Part shown: piece by piece, positions 43,055 to 53,240 of the stretch | How positions within the stretch are numbered: the first letter of the stretch is position 1 | Layout of the letters: each line of letters opens with the position of its first letter | Origin: Devosia salina | GTDB taxonomy: Bacteria; Pseudomonadota; Alphaproteobacteria; Rhizobiales; Devosiaceae | NCBI RefSeq assembly: GCF_019504385.1 | Contig: NZ_CP080590.1 | Span: forward strand, 1,592,001 to 1,656,000 | DNA: 64,000 nucleotides | Direction: 5' to 3' | Notes under the pieces: generated by a model | Told to the model about the DNA's origin: nothing | The model's input: the letters and a program-made list of their open reading frames with translations, nothing else | Database searches by the model: none | Position numbers and translations under genes: made by a program

Positions 43055-45415
43055 ATGAACGCGCTGCACATCAAGCTGTTGCGGGAATTGCGGCGCCTCT
43101 GGGCCCAGGCGGCGTCCATTGGCCTGGTGATCGCCGCCGGGGTGGCGGCCCTGATCATCGGCATAGGCACGTATCAGTCCCTGGAAAGGACCCGGGCCGA
43201 CTATTACGCGCGGAACAACTTCGCCGATATCTTCGCCAGCGTGGCGCGAGCCCCGCGATCCCTGCTTCCGGCGATCGGCGAGCTGGACGGCGTCCTCGTC
43301 GTGGACGCCCGCATCGTCAGGCTCGCCCCCGCCGACGTCGAGGGCCTTGCAGAGCCGGCCTCGGTGCTCCTGATCTCCCTTCCCGCGGGACCCCAGCCGC
43401 TCAACCAGCTGCATCTGCGCAGCGGCCGGCTCCCCGAAACCGGCCAATCCACCGAGGCCGTCGTGAGCGAAGTCTTTGCCAAGGCGCGCGGCCTGGTGCC
43501 CGGTTCCCGCCTCGATGTCGTCATGAACGGCACGCACCGCCCGGTCACCATCACCGGCATCGCGCTGGCACCCGACTATATCTACGCCATGACGCCGGGC
43601 GAAATCATGCCCAGCGAGGGACGGTTCGGGGTCCTGTGGATGCCCGAAGCCATGATCGCGGCGACCTATGACCTGACCGGGGCCTTCAATACGGTGTCCC
43701 TCAAGCTGGCGCCTGGCGCTGCCGCGAACAGCGTTATCGAAGAGCTCGACCGCCTGCTTGCCCCCTATGGCGGGCAGGGCGCCTATGGACGCAGCCAGCA
43801 GACTTCACACGTGTTTCTCGATGCCGAACTGACGCAGCTGCGCGGCATGAGCGCCGTGCTGCCGCCCATCTTCCTCGTCGTGGCAGCGTTTCTCGTCAAC
43901 ATGACGCTGACCCGGCTCATTGCCCTCGAGCGGGAGCAGATCGGCCTACTCAAGGCGCTGGGCTACAGCTCCTGGAGCATCGCCTGGCACTATGTCGAGT
44001 TCGTGCTGCTGATCGCCGTGCTCGGCATTGTCGTCGGCTATGGTTTCGGCATCTGGGCCGGCAATGCGCTTACCGTGCTCTATGCGCGCTACTACAGCTT
44101 CCCGGTGCTAACCTTCAGCCGCGACCCGGCCATCTATGTCATTGCGGCTGCGGTGACCATGGGTGCGTCCGTCCTGGGCGCGGTGCGCGCCGTCCGCCAG
44201 GCGGCATGGCTGCCGCCGGCCGTGGCCATGGTGCCGCCGGCTCCGCCGGTCTATCGCCGGATACTGGGTGCCCGCAATCCATTCCATTTCGAGGTGCCGC
44301 AACGCTGGATCATCGTATTGCGACACCTGCTGCACTGGCCCTGGCGAACCGCCGGCGGCGTGGTGGGCCTGGCCCTGGCCACGGCAATTCTGATCGGCTC
44401 GCTCTGGTCGGTGGGCGCCATCAACTACATGGTCGACTACACCTTCAACCGCACGGAACGGCAGGACGGGACCATCACCTTCCTCGGATCCAAGCCGGCT
44501 GCAGCGCTCTATGAGGTCGCTCGGCTTCCGGGCGTCCTGGCGGCAGAGCCCTTCGCAAGCGTGGGCGTCGAGATCAGCAAGGGTCCCGTCAGCCGGCGCA
44601 TCGGCCTCACGGCCTATGCAAGAGGGAGCGACCAGGCCCGCCTGCTCGATGACCAGCTTCGACCTGTCGTTTTGCCCGATGAGGGGCTGATCGTCAGCCG
44701 GGCGCTCGCCCGGCTGCTCAGGGTCGGCCCGGGCGACAATGTGCAGATCAGACCGCTCGATGGCGACGGGCGAATGTATGCCGTCGGTGTCGCAGGTCTG
44801 ATCGAAGGCTATCTCGGCCTCGCCGCCTATATGGACCTCAAGGCCCTCGACACGCTTCTGGGCCGCTCGCCGCAGATATCGGGCGTCAATGTCGAGATCG
44901 ACGAAAGGCAGCAAGCCGAGCTGTTCGCCGCGCTCAAGGCGACGCCGGCATTGGGCATGATCAGCCTCCGCTCGGTCGCGCTCGAGCGCTTCCGCGAGAC
45001 CATGGCGCAGAACATGTTCGTGATGATCGGCGTGCTGCTGGCCATGGCCGGGGTCATCGCCTTCGGCGTCGTCTATAATTTTGCGCGCATATCGCTCTCC
45101 GAGCAGGGGCGCGAAATGGCCAGCCTGCGGGTGCTCGGCTTCAGCCGGGGCGAAGTCTCGATGCTGCTGTTGGCCGAGATCGCCATGGTGACGCTACTCG
45201 CCCAGCCCATCGGCTGGCTGCTCGGGATTGGCCTGGCGCGCGGCATGGTCAGCAGCTTTTCGAGCGAGCTCTTCACCATGCCCCTGGTGCTCGAGCCGAG
45301 CGTGTTTGTGTACTCCACCGCCGTGGTGACCGCCGCGGCGGGGCTCTCCGGCCTGGTCGTAAGGCGGCGCATTGACCGTCTCGACATGATCGCCGTGCTC
45401 AAGACGAGGGAATAG
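43055..45415 (+). CDS. FtsX/MacB-type ABC permease, duplicated domains
   Basis: Membrane protein of 786 residues starting at ATG 43055; the longer upstream frame overlaps the ATPase gene. One helix lies near residues 20-42, then a periplasmic domain (about 50-260), three helices of a first FtsX core (IFLVVAAFLVNMTLTRLIALEREQIGLLKALG), a further helix near 435, a second periplasmic domain and a C-terminal FtsX core (FGVVYNFARISLSEQGREMASLRVLGF). The two FtsX domains in one chain resemble LolE/YbbP-like exporters. With the adaptor gene next door it should form a tripartite or adaptor-linked exporter. Confidence 0.92.
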   Translation: MNALHIKLLRELRRLWAQAASIGLVIAAGVAALIIGIGTYQSLERTRADYYARNNFADIFASVARAPRSLLPAIGELDGVLVVDARIVRLAPADVEGLAEPASVLLISLPAGPQPLNQLHLRSGRLPETGQSTEAVVSEVFAKARGLVPGSRLDVVMNGTHRPVTITGIALAPDYIYAMTPGEIMPSEGRFGVLWMPEAMIAATYDLTGAFNTVSLKLAPGAAANSVIEELDRLLAPYGGQGAYGRSQQTSHVFLDAELTQLRGMSAVLPPIFLVVAAFLVNMTLTRLIALEREQIGLLKALGYSSWSIAWHYVEFVLLIAVLGIVVGYGFGIWAGNALTVLYARYYSFPVLTFSRDPAIYVIAAAVTMGASVLGAVRAVRQAAWLPPAVAMVPPAPPVYRRILGARNPFHFEVPQRWIIVLRHLLHWPWRTAGGVVGLALATAILIGSLWSVGAINYMVDYTFNRTERQDGTITFLGSKPAAALYEVARLPGVLAAEPFASVGVEISKGPVSRRIGLTAYARGSDQARLLDDQLRPVVLPDEGLIVSRALARLLRVGPGDNVQIRPLDGDGRMYAVGVAGLIEGYLGLAAYMDLKALDTLLGRSPQISGVNVEIDERQQAELFAALKATPALGMISLRSVALERFRETMAQNMFVMIGVLLAMAGVIAFGVVYNFARISLSEQGREMASLRVLGFSRGEVSMLLLAEIAMVTLLAQPIGWLLGIGLARGMVSSFSSELFTMPLVLEPSVFVYSTAVVTAAAGLSGLVVRRRIDRLDMIAVLKTRE

Positions 45416-45417
45416 AA

Positions 45418-46620
45418 ATGGTGGGACGCATCATCAGCATAGCGATCATTGCCTGCATCTTGGCCGGTGCTGCCTGGGCCCTTTGGCCCCGGCCGGTGGC
45501 CGTGGAAGTGGCCGTGATCGAGCGGGGCAGCCTCGCCGTGACCGTCGAGGAGGAAGGCGTTTCGCGCATCAGGGAAGTCTATCGGGTGACAGCGCCAGTG
45601 GCCGGCCGGCTGGTGCGCGTCGATATCCACGCCGGCGATCCCGTCACCCTGGGTCAGACCGTCGCCGTGATCGAACCGGCGCCGCCCGGCTTGCTCGACG
45701 AGCGCTCGCGCCTGATCGCCGAGGCCGCCGTTGCAGCAGCGGAGGCAGCCGTACAGCTGGCCGAGGCGTCGCTCTCGGAAGCGCAGTCGCGCGCCGGCTA
45801 TGCGGATGCGGATGCGACCCGAAAGGCGGCCCTCGCCGAGCGTGGCGTCGTTTCCGCGCAGGTCAATGAGCAGGCCACGCTCGCCCTCTCGATGGCGAAG
45901 CGGGATGTCCAGGTTGCACAAGCAACGCTTGCCATGCGCCAGCAGGATCTCGAAAGCGCCCGCGCCACGCTCATCCAGGGCAGTGCCACCACCCCGGCGG
46001 GTCAATGCTGCGCAGATGTGCCGAGCCCCATTGCCGGGCAAGTCCTCACGGTTCTTACCGAAAGCGAACAGGCCGTGCAGCCAGGCACGCCCCTGATGGA
46101 GCTGGGGGAACCCGCCAACATGGAGGTCGTGGTGCAAGTCCTCTCTTTCGACGCTGTCCGGATCACATTGGGTGCGCCTGCCACGATCAGGAACTGGGGT
46201 GGTGAGCCGTTACGGGCACGCGTCAGCAGCATCAGCCCCGCTGCGGTGACCAAAGTCAGTGCCCTGGGCATCGAGGAGCAACGCACCGAGGTGGTCCTCG
46301 ACCTGCTCGATCCGCCCCAGGTCTGGTCGCGGCTGGGACACGGCTTTCGGGTCGTGGCCGATATCGTGGTCTGGGAGGGGAAGGACCGGGTGCTTGTCCC
46401 CATCGGTGCCCTGTTCAGGGACGCGGACCAATGGGCCGTGTTCCGCGTCATCGACGGCAAGGCCAGGCTGGCCCTCATCCAGTTGGGCCAGCGAAATGCC
46501 GATTTCGCGGAAGTGCTGAGTGGCCTGGACCCAGGGGATATCGTTATCACCCATCCCGGAGACACGCTGGTGGATGGAGTGGACGTCGACAGCGCCGGTC
46601 CCCCTGAGACACGGCAATAG
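45418..46620 (+). CDS. HlyD/RND-type periplasmic adaptor
   Basis: Membrane fusion protein of 400 residues with one N-terminal membrane anchor (about residues 5-24), a lipoyl half (VTAPVAGRLVRVDIHAGDPV), a coiled-coil hairpin (about 100-180), the second lipoyl half (SPIAGQVLTVL) and a beta-barrel. A Cys pair (QCCADV) sits near residue 198. It is in one operon with the ATPase and FtsX-type permease (gap 2 bp). No outer membrane channel gene lies nearby. The substrate is unknown. Confidence 0.92.
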   Translation: MVGRIISIAIIACILAGAAWALWPRPVAVEVAVIERGSLAVTVEEEGVSRIREVYRVTAPVAGRLVRVDIHAGDPVTLGQTVAVIEPAPPGLLDERSRLIAEAAVAAAEAAVQLAEASLSEAQSRAGYADADATRKAALAERGVVSAQVNEQATLALSMAKRDVQVAQATLAMRQQDLESARATLIQGSATTPAGQCCADVPSPIAGQVLTVLTESEQAVQPGTPLMELGEPANMEVVVQVLSFDAVRITLGAPATIRNWGGEPLRARVSSISPAAVTKVSALGIEEQRTEVVLDLLDPPQVWSRLGHGFRVVADIVVWEGKDRVLVPIGALFRDADQWAVFRVIDGKARLALIQLGQRNADFAEVLSGLDPGDIVITHPGDTLVDGVDVDSAGPPETRQ

Positions 46621-46625
46621 CCGGT

Positions 46626-49214
46626 TCAACCCGGCGGGCGCCGTGCGCTTCGCCGTGCCGGATGGAGCCGCTGCTTCAGAAACTCCGAGGTCAACAGATA
46701 TGTGCCGGTGATGGCCGCCAACCCCAGCAGCACATCTGCCCGCATCGGGGCAAAGCCGAACGCGTCGGCAAGGGGCAGATAGGGCAGGGCGATGGCCACC
46801 GAGGCCACTGCAAGCGCCAGCAGCACGAGCAGTTGCCCCGGCGGGCTGGACCAGAGCGGCCGACGTGTGCGGATGACGAAGATGATGGCCAGTTCGGTCA
46901 GCAGCGATTCCACGAACCAGCCGGTCTGAAATGCCGTCACCTCGCCCCGCGCGACGTAGAGCAGGAAGGCGAAGGTGACGAAATCGAACAGGGAACTGAC
47001 AAGGCCGAAGCCGAACATGGAACGCTGCACCTGCCTAATGTCCCAGCCATGCGGAGCCTTGAGATCGGCTGGATCGACGGCGTCGGAGGCGATCGCCAGA
47101 CAGGGCAGGTCGGACAGGAAGTTGTTGAGGAGGATCTGCTTGGCCAGCATGGGCAAGAATGGCAGGAAGAGCGAAGCCGCCGCCATGCTGATCATGTTGC
47201 CCAGATTGGCGCTGGTAGTGACCAGGATGTATTTCATGGTGTTAGCGAAGATGATGCGTCCATCTTCGACCCCCCGCACCACGACGCCCAGATCCCGCCG
47301 GAGCAGCACGATATCGGCGGCCTCGCGCGCCACATCGACAGCCGTATCCACCGATATGCCGACATCGGCGGCGTGAAGGGCAGGAGCGTCGTTGATCCCG
47401 TCGCCCAGATAGCCGACCACATGCTGCCGGGCGCGCAGCGCCGCGATGATCCGCTCCTTCTGGTTGGGATCGATCTCGACGAACAGGTCGGTGCGGTCCA
47501 CGCGGGCCTGGAGCGCGCTCCGCGTCAGGTGCGCCAGTTCCGCGCCGGTGACGATGTGGCGTGACGGCAGCCCGATGCGCCGGGCCAGGCGCTCTGCCAC
47601 GTGGCGATTGTCGCCCGAGATCATCTTGACCCGAATGCCCCTGGCAACCAGGGCGGCCAGATCGGCCTCGATACCGGCCTTGGGCGGGTCGAAGAACAGC
47701 AGGTAGCCCTCCAGGCAGAGACCGGCCTCGAGATCGCGACTCACGGGGGTGCCGGCGGCCAATTTGTTCGTGGCGACGGCCAGGACGCGAAAGCCATCCT
47801 GGCTCCAGATACGGCATCGCTCTTCCACGGCCGTCCGCTCCGTCGCACCCAGCCGCCTGATCCTGCTGCCAATGCGCATGGATGAGCAGACCGCCATCAC
47901 ATTGGCCACCGCGCCCTTGCAAATCAGCTGCCGACCACCCGCGCCGTCCTCTACGGCCACCGAGAGGCGCTTGCGGACGAAATCGTAGGGCACCTCGCCC
48001 AGCTTGTGGAACCGCGACAGCTGGGCCGGGGCGTCGATGGCGGCGATGGCGCTGTCCATGGGATTGTCCATGCCGCTTTGTAGGCGGGCATTCAATTGCC
48101 CCAGCAGCAGGACGCGCTCGGACGCCTGCCCATCCGTCCCGTACCAGCCGTCCAGTTTCACCACCCCCTCGGTGAGGGTTCCTGTCTTGTCGGTGCACAG
48201 GACGTCCATGGTCCCCAGGCTCTCGATTGACCCCAGCCGCCGCACCAGCACGCCGGCCCTGCTCATCCGCATCGCCCCGCGCGACAGGGTCACGCTGATG
48301 ATGGCCGGCAGCAGTTCCGGCGTCAGCCCGACGGCCAGCGCGATGGAGAACAGCAGCGAGTCGACGAGGGGCCGGTCGAGCAGCAGGTTAGCCACGAAGA
48401 TGATGACCACGACGGCCACCATGATCCGCATCATCAGGTAGCCGAAATCGCGAATGCCACGGGCAAAGTCAGTCTCGGGTGCGGCCCGTCGCAAGGTCGC
48501 GCCGATCCTGGCGACTTCGGTGTCGTCCCCGGTCTTCATTGCAAGCACTGTCCCCGTGCCGCTGCGCACCGAGGTGCCGGCAAAGACGATATTGGTGCGC
48601 GCCATCGGGGCCGTAGTCTGTGCCACCGGCACCGGTTGCTTGTTGACCGGAAAGCTTTCGCCGGTCAGCACGGACTCGCTGACGCTGAGATCGATGGCTT
48701 CCATGACGACACCATCGGCCGGGATCAGGGCGCCTGCTGCCAGCAGCAACACATCTCCGGGCACCACTTCACTGGCTGGAACCCCCAATTCCGCTCCTTC
48801 GCGGCGCACGCGGGCAGTGATGGCCAGGCGTCCGCGGAGCGCTTCCATGGCCCGGGAAGCCCGATATTCCTGTGCGAAGCCGAGCAGCCCGCTGGCCAGC
48901 ACAATGGCCATAATGACGGCCGCCTCGCTCCACTCTCCCACCACGGCCGCAACCGCGGCGCCAAAAATGAGAATGAGCACCAGCGGCGTGGCGAACTGAG
49001 CCAGAAGCAGGCCCGCGACAGCCGCGAGGGTGGCTCTTGGGCCAGACATCTTCGAGGGGCGGACCTGACTCCTCCTCGCTTCAGATACTGACAGGCCCTG
49101 GAGGCTGGAGCCCATTTTGTTGAAGAGGAGATGGTCGGGCAGCGACCAGTCTTCATCAAGCCAAGGGGCGGCACCTGAGGCAGAGAAGCCCTCATGCCCG
49201 TGACGGTTGGCCAT
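46626..49214 (-). CDS. mgtA: MgtA-like P-type ATPase
   Basis: Membrane ATPase of 862 residues, family P3B, which imports magnesium in enterobacteria. It has the actuator TGES (184-187), the phosphorylated D342 in DKTGTLT, the helix 4 motif AVGLTPELLP, GDGINDAPAL, and 8-10 helices. The N-terminal SLPDH... FNKMGSSLQGLS stretch is family-typical. The helix 6 region, NLLYDISQ-like in E. coli MgtA, reads NNFLSDLPCLAIASDAVD here, so ion specificity may differ. It converges on the adaptor gene (5 bp gap) and is divergent from the alcohol dehydrogenase. Confidence 0.88.
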   Translation of the reverse strand: MANRHGHEGFSASGAAPWLDEDWSLPDHLLFNKMGSSLQGLSVSEARRSQVRPSKMSGPRATLAAVAGLLLAQFATPLVLILIFGAAVAAVVGEWSEAAVIMAIVLASGLLGFAQEYRASRAMEALRGRLAITARVRREGAELGVPASEVVPGDVLLLAAGALIPADGVVMEAIDLSVSESVLTGESFPVNKQPVPVAQTTAPMARTNIVFAGTSVRSGTGTVLAMKTGDDTEVARIGATLRRAAPETDFARGIRDFGYLMMRIMVAVVVIIFVANLLLDRPLVDSLLFSIALAVGLTPELLPAIISVTLSRGAMRMSRAGVLVRRLGSIESLGTMDVLCTDKTGTLTEGVVKLDGWYGTDGQASERVLLLGQLNARLQSGMDNPMDSAIAAIDAPAQLSRFHKLGEVPYDFVRKRLSVAVEDGAGGRQLICKGAVANVMAVCSSMRIGSRIRRLGATERTAVEERCRIWSQDGFRVLAVATNKLAAGTPVSRDLEAGLCLEGYLLFFDPPKAGIEADLAALVARGIRVKMISGDNRHVAERLARRIGLPSRHIVTGAELAHLTRSALQARVDRTDLFVEIDPNQKERIIAALRARQHVVGYLGDGINDAPALHAADVGISVDTAVDVAREAADIVLLRRDLGVVVRGVEDGRIIFANTMKYILVTTSANLGNMISMAAASLFLPFLPMLAKQILLNNFLSDLPCLAIASDAVDPADLKAPHGWDIRQVQRSMFGFGLVSSLFDFVTFAFLLYVARGEVTAFQTGWFVESLLTELAIIFVIRTRRPLWSSPPGQLLVLLALAVASVAIALPYLPLADAFGFAPMRADVLLGLAAITGTYLLTSEFLKQRLHPARRSARRPPG

Positions 49215-49275
49215 TTCAGCATTCTCCCTCCCTTACGTCCGCGGGCGCAGTGCAATAATGCCTTGAGCGGCGCGT

Positions 49276-49309
49276 CCCTTGGTTGACCGGCGTCAAGGCG
49301 AACCAAGGG
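49276..49309. promoter_or_regulatory. FNR/FixK-type box nested in a larger inverted repeat
   Basis: TTGAC-CGGC-GTCAA (49283-49296) is an exact inverted repeat of the alphaproteobacterial FNR/FixK kind. It overlaps a longer interrupted repeat, CCCTTGGTT (49276-49284) mirrored by AACCAAGGG (49301-49309). The site lies 62 bp upstream of the mgtA-like start and 220 bp from the dehydrogenase ATG, in a 301-bp gap that holds no gene. Confidence 0.6.
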
Positions 49310-49515
49310 CTATTGCGGCGGGAAGGGCTTCAACCGGCCAGGCACTGTCGGTGGAACGCTTGGCTCACCGTCGCCCGCATGGGCAGCCAGAACAGTTCGT
49401 GGCGTTTCGGCTGCGTGCCGAACGCCCGGTCGCAATTTCGCCTGCGACATCGTCGTCGCGCCTGCTATATGGCATTCCCGAATGCTGATCATCGGGCGTC
49501 GAAGGGGAGGACGAC

Positions 49516-50535
49516 ATGAAGGCACTGGCCATTGAGCAGCCCGGCGAGGCTCGCATCGTGGAGATCGCGGTTCCTGAACCCGGTCCGGGCGAGGTCGCCA
49601 TCGATCCGGCTTTCGTGGGTTATTGCGGCTCCGACCTGACTTCCTATCGGGGGCTGAACCCGCTTGTCTCCTATCCCCGCGTGCCGGGGCATGAGATTGC
49701 CGGCACCGTGTCGGCCCTGGGCCAGGGTGTCGCCGGGCTGGCGGTAGGCGACGTTGTGACGGTGCTTCCCTATTTCAATTGTGGCCATTGCCGCGCCTGC
49801 CGTGCGGGCAGGCCCAATGCCTGCGTCAATAACCAGACCATGGGGGTGCAGCGCGAAGGGGCGATGACCTCCCGAATTGTCGTTCCGGCAGAAAAGGTGC
49901 TTGCCGTGCCTGGACTGGCCCTGCGCGACGTCGCCCTTGTCGAGCCCTGCGCCGTCGGATTTCACGCCGCGCGGCGGGCCGAGGTGCAGGCCGGGGAGAC
50001 AGTGGTGGTGCTGGGATGCGGGATGATCGGGCTCGGGGCCATGATGGGCTGTCTCCGGCGCGGCGCGCAGGTCATTGCCGTCGATCTCAGCCCCGGCAAG
50101 CTCGATGTGGCCCGCAGGTTGGGTGCCACCCATGCACTCGAGTCAGACGCGGACCTGGCGAAAAGGATCGAGGAGCTGGTCCCCGGCGGGCCCGATGTGG
50201 TCATCGAGGCAGTCGGTGCGGTCAGCACCTTCCTGGCTGCGGTCGACCTGGTCGGCCAGTGCGGGCGCGTGGTCTATATAGGCTATGCCAAGGATGCCGT
50301 TGCCTTCGATACCAAGCGCTTCATCACCAAGGAGATCGATATCCGTGGTTCGCGCAATGCACTGCGGAGCGATTTCAACGACGTTGTCACCTGGCTGCGA
50401 GACAATCCCGAGGCTGGCGGCCATATCGTCAGCGCCACGGTGCCGCTGGAGGAAGCGCCAGGCAAACTCGCCGAATGGGACGCCAGGCCCGGTGATTTCA
50501 CCAAGATTCTGGTCAGCCTGGAGCCCGCTGCCTGA
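49516..50535 (+). CDS. Zinc-dependent medium-chain alcohol dehydrogenase
   Basis: NAD(P)-dependent oxidoreductase of 339 residues. Catalytic zinc ligands are C37 and H59/E60 (GHE), the structural zinc site is C89, C92, C95 and C103, and the Rossmann motif is GCGMIGLGA near residue 171. The sequence VGYCGSDLTSYRG suggests the sorbitol/threonine/galactitol dehydrogenase-like branch. An AGGGGAGGACGAC leader contains a GGAGG ribosome site. A low-oxygen fermentative role is suggested by the upstream FNR-type box, but the substrate is unknown. Confidence 0.9.
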   Translation: MKALAIEQPGEARIVEIAVPEPGPGEVAIDPAFVGYCGSDLTSYRGLNPLVSYPRVPGHEIAGTVSALGQGVAGLAVGDVVTVLPYFNCGHCRACRAGRPNACVNNQTMGVQREGAMTSRIVVPAEKVLAVPGLALRDVALVEPCAVGFHAARRAEVQAGETVVVLGCGMIGLGAMMGCLRRGAQVIAVDLSPGKLDVARRLGATHALESDADLAKRIEELVPGGPDVVIEAVGAVSTFLAAVDLVGQCGRVVYIGYAKDAVAFDTKRFITKEIDIRGSRNALRSDFNDVVTWLRDNPEAGGHIVSATVPLEEAPGKLAEWDARPGDFTKILVSLEPAA

Positions 50536-50540
50536 CGGAG

Positions 50541-51656
<1,116 letters not shown>

Positions 51657-51658
51657 GG

Positions 51659-53233
51659 TCAGATCTGGTCGACGCGGTCCGATTGCAGCTGCAGCAGGAC
51701 CACGAGAGGGATGGAAAGCACGATCATCAGCAGCGCATACGGCGCGGCGGAAGCGAAGTCCAGTTCGCTCGTATAGGACCAGAAGCGCATGGCCAGGGTG
51801 CGCGTGCCGTTGGGCGCCAGCATCAGGGTCGCCGTGAGCTCGGTGGTGATGCCCAGCGCCGCGAGCGCCGCACTGGCCAGTGCCCCGGGCGCCGCCAGCC
51901 GGATAGTGGTATGCCAGATGGCATTGAGCGGCGGCCGGCCCAGGCTTGCCGCGGCGCGTTCGAGCTCGATTGGCGCCTGCGCGATACTCGTGCGCAGACC
52001 CACCAGGGCCCGCGGCAGGAACATCAGCACATAGGCAAAGACGAGCGTAGCCGCGGTCTGGTAGAGCGGCAGCGCGATCCGCACGGTCACGGTGACGAGG
52101 GCCAGGGCGATGATAACGCCCGGCAGCGCGCCGACATAGGCGTGACTGGCCTCGAGTGCCCTTTGCAGCTTGCCCGGCGCCCGGACGCTGAGCCAGGCCA
52201 TGGGCAGCGCTGCAAGCGTGGTCAGGACCGCGCCGGTTGCAGCCAGAAGAGCCGTCTGGCCGATCGAAGGCAGGATATAGTCGAACCGCCAGATGGCGGC
52301 GCCGCCTGCCCACAGCCAGCGCAGCAGGGTCGTCAGCGGCACCAGCAGCGCCAGGGACGCGAAAGCCACCGGCAATAGCAGGGCGATCCAGCGATACTGG
52401 CCCAGCGCCCGGCGGCGGTGCGGCCGGGCGGCGCCCGAGCCGACGCGGGCATAGCGTTCGCGGCCGCGCCAGCGCGTTTCGAGACCCAGCAGCACCAGGC
52501 ACAGCAACACCAGGACACCGCCCAGCAGATTGGCCGAGGGGCCGCTATAGACCGACTGGAACTGGTCGACGATGGCGGTGGCGAAGGTGTCGAAGCGGGT
52601 CAGAACGAACAGGCCGTACTCGGCCAGCAGGTGCAGTCCGATCAGCAATGTGCCGCCCATGATGGCGAGGCGTAATTGCGGCAGCACGACGAGGAAGAAC
52701 ACGCCGATGGGCGTCTTGCCCATCGACTGCGCGGTCTCTTCCAGAGCTGGATCGAGCCGGCGCAACTGCGCGGCAACCGGCAGATAGACGAAGGGCAGAT
52801 AGGCCAGGATCGAGATCAGCACCGCCGCCCCGATGCCGTGGAAGCGCGGGGCAAATGCGCTCCATGCATAGGAATGAACGAAGGCGGGCAGCGCCAGCGG
52901 GGCCACGGCAGTCCAGGACCAGAAGCGGGCAAAGGGCAGGTCGGTCCGTTCCACCAGCCAGGCCAGCGCCACGGCCAGCGCCGCCGAAAGCGGCAGCACC
53001 AGCACGAGCAGCAGTACCGTATTGACCAGCAGCATCCCGACCTTGGGGCGGAACACGAGATCCATGATCGTGTCCCAGCCGCTGGTGGTCGCCACATAGA
53101 GGACAAAGGCCAGGGGGAGCAGGCTGAGCAGCCCGGTCAGCACCGCCGCCCCGACGATCAGCCGGTATCCGCCCCCGCCGGACGGGGGACGCAAGCCCCG
53201 CCCGGGGCGCCACGATGCGGTGCTTGCTGTCAT
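51659..53233 (-). CDS. fbpB: Ferric iron ABC transporter permease
   Basis: Inner-membrane permease of 524 residues with about 12 helices. Two BPD-transport cores are fused, one with the EAA-like loop LEETAQSMGKTPIGVFFLVVLP and the second with ELERAAASLGRPPLNAIWHTTI. This duplicated layout is standard for FbpB/SfuB. It lies between fbpA and fbpC with gaps of only 7 and 2 bp. Confidence 0.94.
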   Translation of the reverse strand: MTASTASWRPGRGLRPPSGGGGYRLIVGAAVLTGLLSLLPLAFVLYVATTSGWDTIMDLVFRPKVGMLLVNTVLLLVLVLPLSAALAVALAWLVERTDLPFARFWSWTAVAPLALPAFVHSYAWSAFAPRFHGIGAAVLISILAYLPFVYLPVAAQLRRLDPALEETAQSMGKTPIGVFFLVVLPQLRLAIMGGTLLIGLHLLAEYGLFVLTRFDTFATAIVDQFQSVYSGPSANLLGGVLVLLCLVLLGLETRWRGRERYARVGSGAARPHRRRALGQYRWIALLLPVAFASLALLVPLTTLLRWLWAGGAAIWRFDYILPSIGQTALLAATGAVLTTLAALPMAWLSVRAPGKLQRALEASHAYVGALPGVIIALALVTVTVRIALPLYQTAATLVFAYVLMFLPRALVGLRTSIAQAPIELERAAASLGRPPLNAIWHTTIRLAAPGALASAALAALGITTELTATLMLAPNGTRTLAMRFWSYTSELDFASAAPYALLMIVLSIPLVVLLQLQSDRVDQI

Positions 53234-53240
53234 GCTGGGT

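Noticed and set aside
51657..52502. Long N-terminal extension of the FbpC frame
   Set aside because: It overlaps the permease gene in a different frame; ATG 51656 starts a canonical ABC domain.
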